A stretch of 28,606 nucleotides of DNA, taken from the NCBI GenBank assembly GCA_035309005.1, contig DATGFP010000031.1:1-28606 (forward strand). Direction: 5' to 3'. The stretch comes from DATARH01 sp035309005. GTDB taxonomy: Bacteria > Pseudomonadota > Alphaproteobacteria > ATCC43930 > CGMCC-115725. Position numbers and translations under genes: made by a program. The stretch's first letter is position 1, and the number at the start of each line of letters is the position of its first letter. Positions 27,333-28,606 of this stretch are shown here, piece by piece. Under the pieces are notes generated by a model that was given only the letters and a program-made list of their open reading frames with translations, ran no database searches and was not told where the DNA came from.

Positions 27333-28606
27333 TTAAGACCTTGGCTCGATCCCTGCGATCTCCTCGCGCAACATCTCCAGTCTCAACCACTGCTCCTCGG
27401 CTGCCGCCAGTTCATCGCGCGCGGCGGCGAGCGCCCGCGTTGTCACGCCAAACCGTGCCGGATCGCGGGTATATAGATCCGGGTCGGCCAGGGTGGCGTT
27501 CAGCTCTGCCATCCGCGTTTCCAGTGCCGCAATCCGGTTCGGTAGGGCTTGCAACGCGCGCTGGTCGCTGAACGTCATGCGCCGCGCGAGGCCGGCCGGC
27601 GATGCGCTCATCCGCGGCGCCGGCCGGGCTTGCCTGGTGCCGCGGAGCTTGGGCGGCGCAGCGCGAGGCGCCGCGTCCCGCTGTGCCAGCATGTCGGTGT
27701 AGCCACCGGCGTATTCGGTCCACCGTCCGTTACCGTCGCCGGCGATGACCGACGTCACCACGCGGTCGAGGAAGTCGCGGTCGTGGCTGACGAGCAGCAC
27801 CGTGCCGGCGTATTCGGCCAGCTTTTCCTGCAACAGGTCGAGCGTTTCCAGATCGAGATCGTTGGTCGGCTCGTCGAGCACCAGGAGGTTCGACGGGCGG
27901 GCAAAGGCGCGGGCCAGCGTGATCCGCGCGCGTTCGCCGCCGGACAGGACGCCGACCGGGGTGCGGGCCTGCTCGGGGCGGAACAGGAAGTCCTTCAGGT
28001 AACCGATTACATGCCGGCTCTGACCGCCCACCGACAGCGTGTCGCCGCTGCCGCCGGTCAGCGCCGCGGCCAGGGTCTGCTGCGCGTCGAGGCTGTCGCG
28101 GCGCTGGTCGAGCGTCACCTGCGCCAGGTTCGTACCGAGGTGGATACTGCCGGCATCGGGTGTGAGCGCGCCGGTCAGCAGGTTGAGCAAGGTGGTTTTG
28201 CCGGCGCCGTTGGGCCCGACAATGCCGACCCGGTCGCCGCGCATGATCCGCGTCGAAAAATTCCGCACGATCATCCGCTCGCCATAAGCCTTCGAGATGC
28301 CCTCCGCCGCCGCGACCAGCCGGCCCGACAGATCGGCCTGCGCCGCGTCGAGCCGGGCCGTTCCGCTCGCCGCGCGATGCTCCCGGCGCCGGCGGCGCAG
28401 CGCGTGCAGCTCGGCGAGCCGCCGCTGGTTGCGGGTGCGCCGGGCGGTGACGCCATAACGCAGCCAGTCTTCCTCCATCGCGATCTTGCGACCGAGCTTG
28501 TGCTGTTCGCCCTCTTCCTGTTCGAGGATCGCGTCGCGCCAGGCTTCGAATGCCGAGAAGCCCTCGTCCAGCGTTCGGGTGATGCCGCGGTCGAGCCATA
28601 CCGTGC
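27333..28606 (-). CDS. uup: ABC-F family ATPase, Uup-like (5' end outside window)
   Basis: The frame is open to the window edge, so the N-terminal half is missing. What remains has the inter-domain linker LDRGITRTLDEGFSAFEAWRDAILEQEE...GRKIAMEEDWLRYGVTARRTRNQRR typical of Uup, then the second ABC domain: Walker A GPNGAGKT, signature LSGGERARITLARAFA, Walker B NLLVLDEPTNDLD and switch SHDRDFLDRVV. A C-terminal coiled-coil (ALQALPNRIAALETRMAELNATLADPDLYTRD), a known Uup feature, ends the protein. ABC-F proteins bind ribosomes or DNA structures; Uup limits transposon excision and branch migration in E. coli. It is soluble, with no membrane domain. Confidence 0.93.
   Translation of the reverse strand, partial: TVWLDRGITRTLDEGFSAFEAWRDAILEQEEGEQHKLGRKIAMEEDWLRYGVTARRTRNQRRLAELHALRRRRREHRAASGTARLDAAQADLSGRLVAAAEGISKAYGERMIVRNFSTRIMRGDRVGIVGPNGAGKTTLLNLLTGALTPDAGSIHLGTNLAQVTLDQRRDSLDAQQTLAAALTGGSGDTLSVGGQSRHVIGYLKDFLFRPEQARTPVGVLSGGERARITLARAFARPSNLLVLDEPTNDLDLETLDLLQEKLAEYAGTVLLVSHDRDFLDRVVTSVIAGDGNGRWTEYAGGYTDMLAQRDAAPRAAPPKLRGTRQARPAPRMSASPAGLARRMTFSDQRALQALPNRIAALETRMAELNATLADPDLYTRDPARFGVTTRALAAARDELAAAEEQWLRLEMLREEIAGIEPRS

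Overview
The window is high-GC, gene-dense DNA from an alphaproteobacterium. The best evidence for this is gene order. A UbiH-type hydroxylase, an aminotransferase, ftsK, lolA and xthA occur in that order, as do thioredoxin/YbbN, a LON-substrate-binding-domain protein, Trm112 and DUF971; both blocks are familiar in that class. I cannot name the genus; a Rhodospirillales/Rhizobiales-like organism fits. A selenocysteine tRNA shows that the organism probably makes selenoproteins.

Left part (1-3.7 kb): the tail of an enoyl-CoA hydratase, a cupin on the opposite strand, a secreted DUF5666-like protein followed by a MsrQ-type heme membrane protein, a tiny ORF, the selenocysteine tRNA (selC), and a YghU-type glutathione transferase. 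Next (3.7-6.2 kb) is a compact minus-strand arsenic operon, arsR-arsM-arsC-aquaporin. It has a readable promoter whose -10 box lies inside a near-palindromic operator. It encodes regulation, arsenite methylation, arsenate reduction and a membrane channel, and no ArsB or Acr3 pump is visible.

Centre (6.2-17.2 kb): a luciferase-like monooxygenase and a COG3618 amidohydrolase (a probable catabolic pair), then xthA, a class-I-glutamine-amidotransferase-like hydrolase, lolA, a small secreted protein, ftsK, a PLP aminotransferase and, divergently, a UbiH-family FAD hydroxylase. The xthA/hydrolase gap holds several nested inverted repeats ending in a terminator-like hairpin and may encode a structured RNA. 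A REP-like inverted pair lies beside ftsK.

Right-centre (17.3-21.0 kb): a minus-strand run ProX-type editing protein, YbbN-like thioredoxin/TPR protein, LON-domain protein, Trm112, DUF971, and then a MntA/HepT-like toxin-antitoxin pair attached to its downstream end.

Right part (21.0-28.6 kb): a tRNA-Gly(GCC) with its terminator, then a phytanoyl-CoA-dioxygenase-like gene, a small conserved protein and a cold-shock protein. These are bounded on the right by a degenerate second copy of the 3' end of the tRNA-Gly plus its downstream flank, an arrangement that resembles the scar of a tRNA-targeted integration. Beyond it are a TIGR03032-family gene preceded by a 1000-residue ELWxxDGT-repeat/RTX-like mosaic protein (probably one operon), and finally the 5'-truncated gene of a Uup-like ABC-F ATPase.

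The most interesting items are the tRNA-Sec, which folds with a 7-bp acceptor stem instead of the usual bacterial 8; the tRNA-Gly scar; the structured intergenic element at 9.48-9.71 kb; the TA pair lacking an obvious catalytic HEPN motif; and the ELWxxDGT/TIGR03032 operon.
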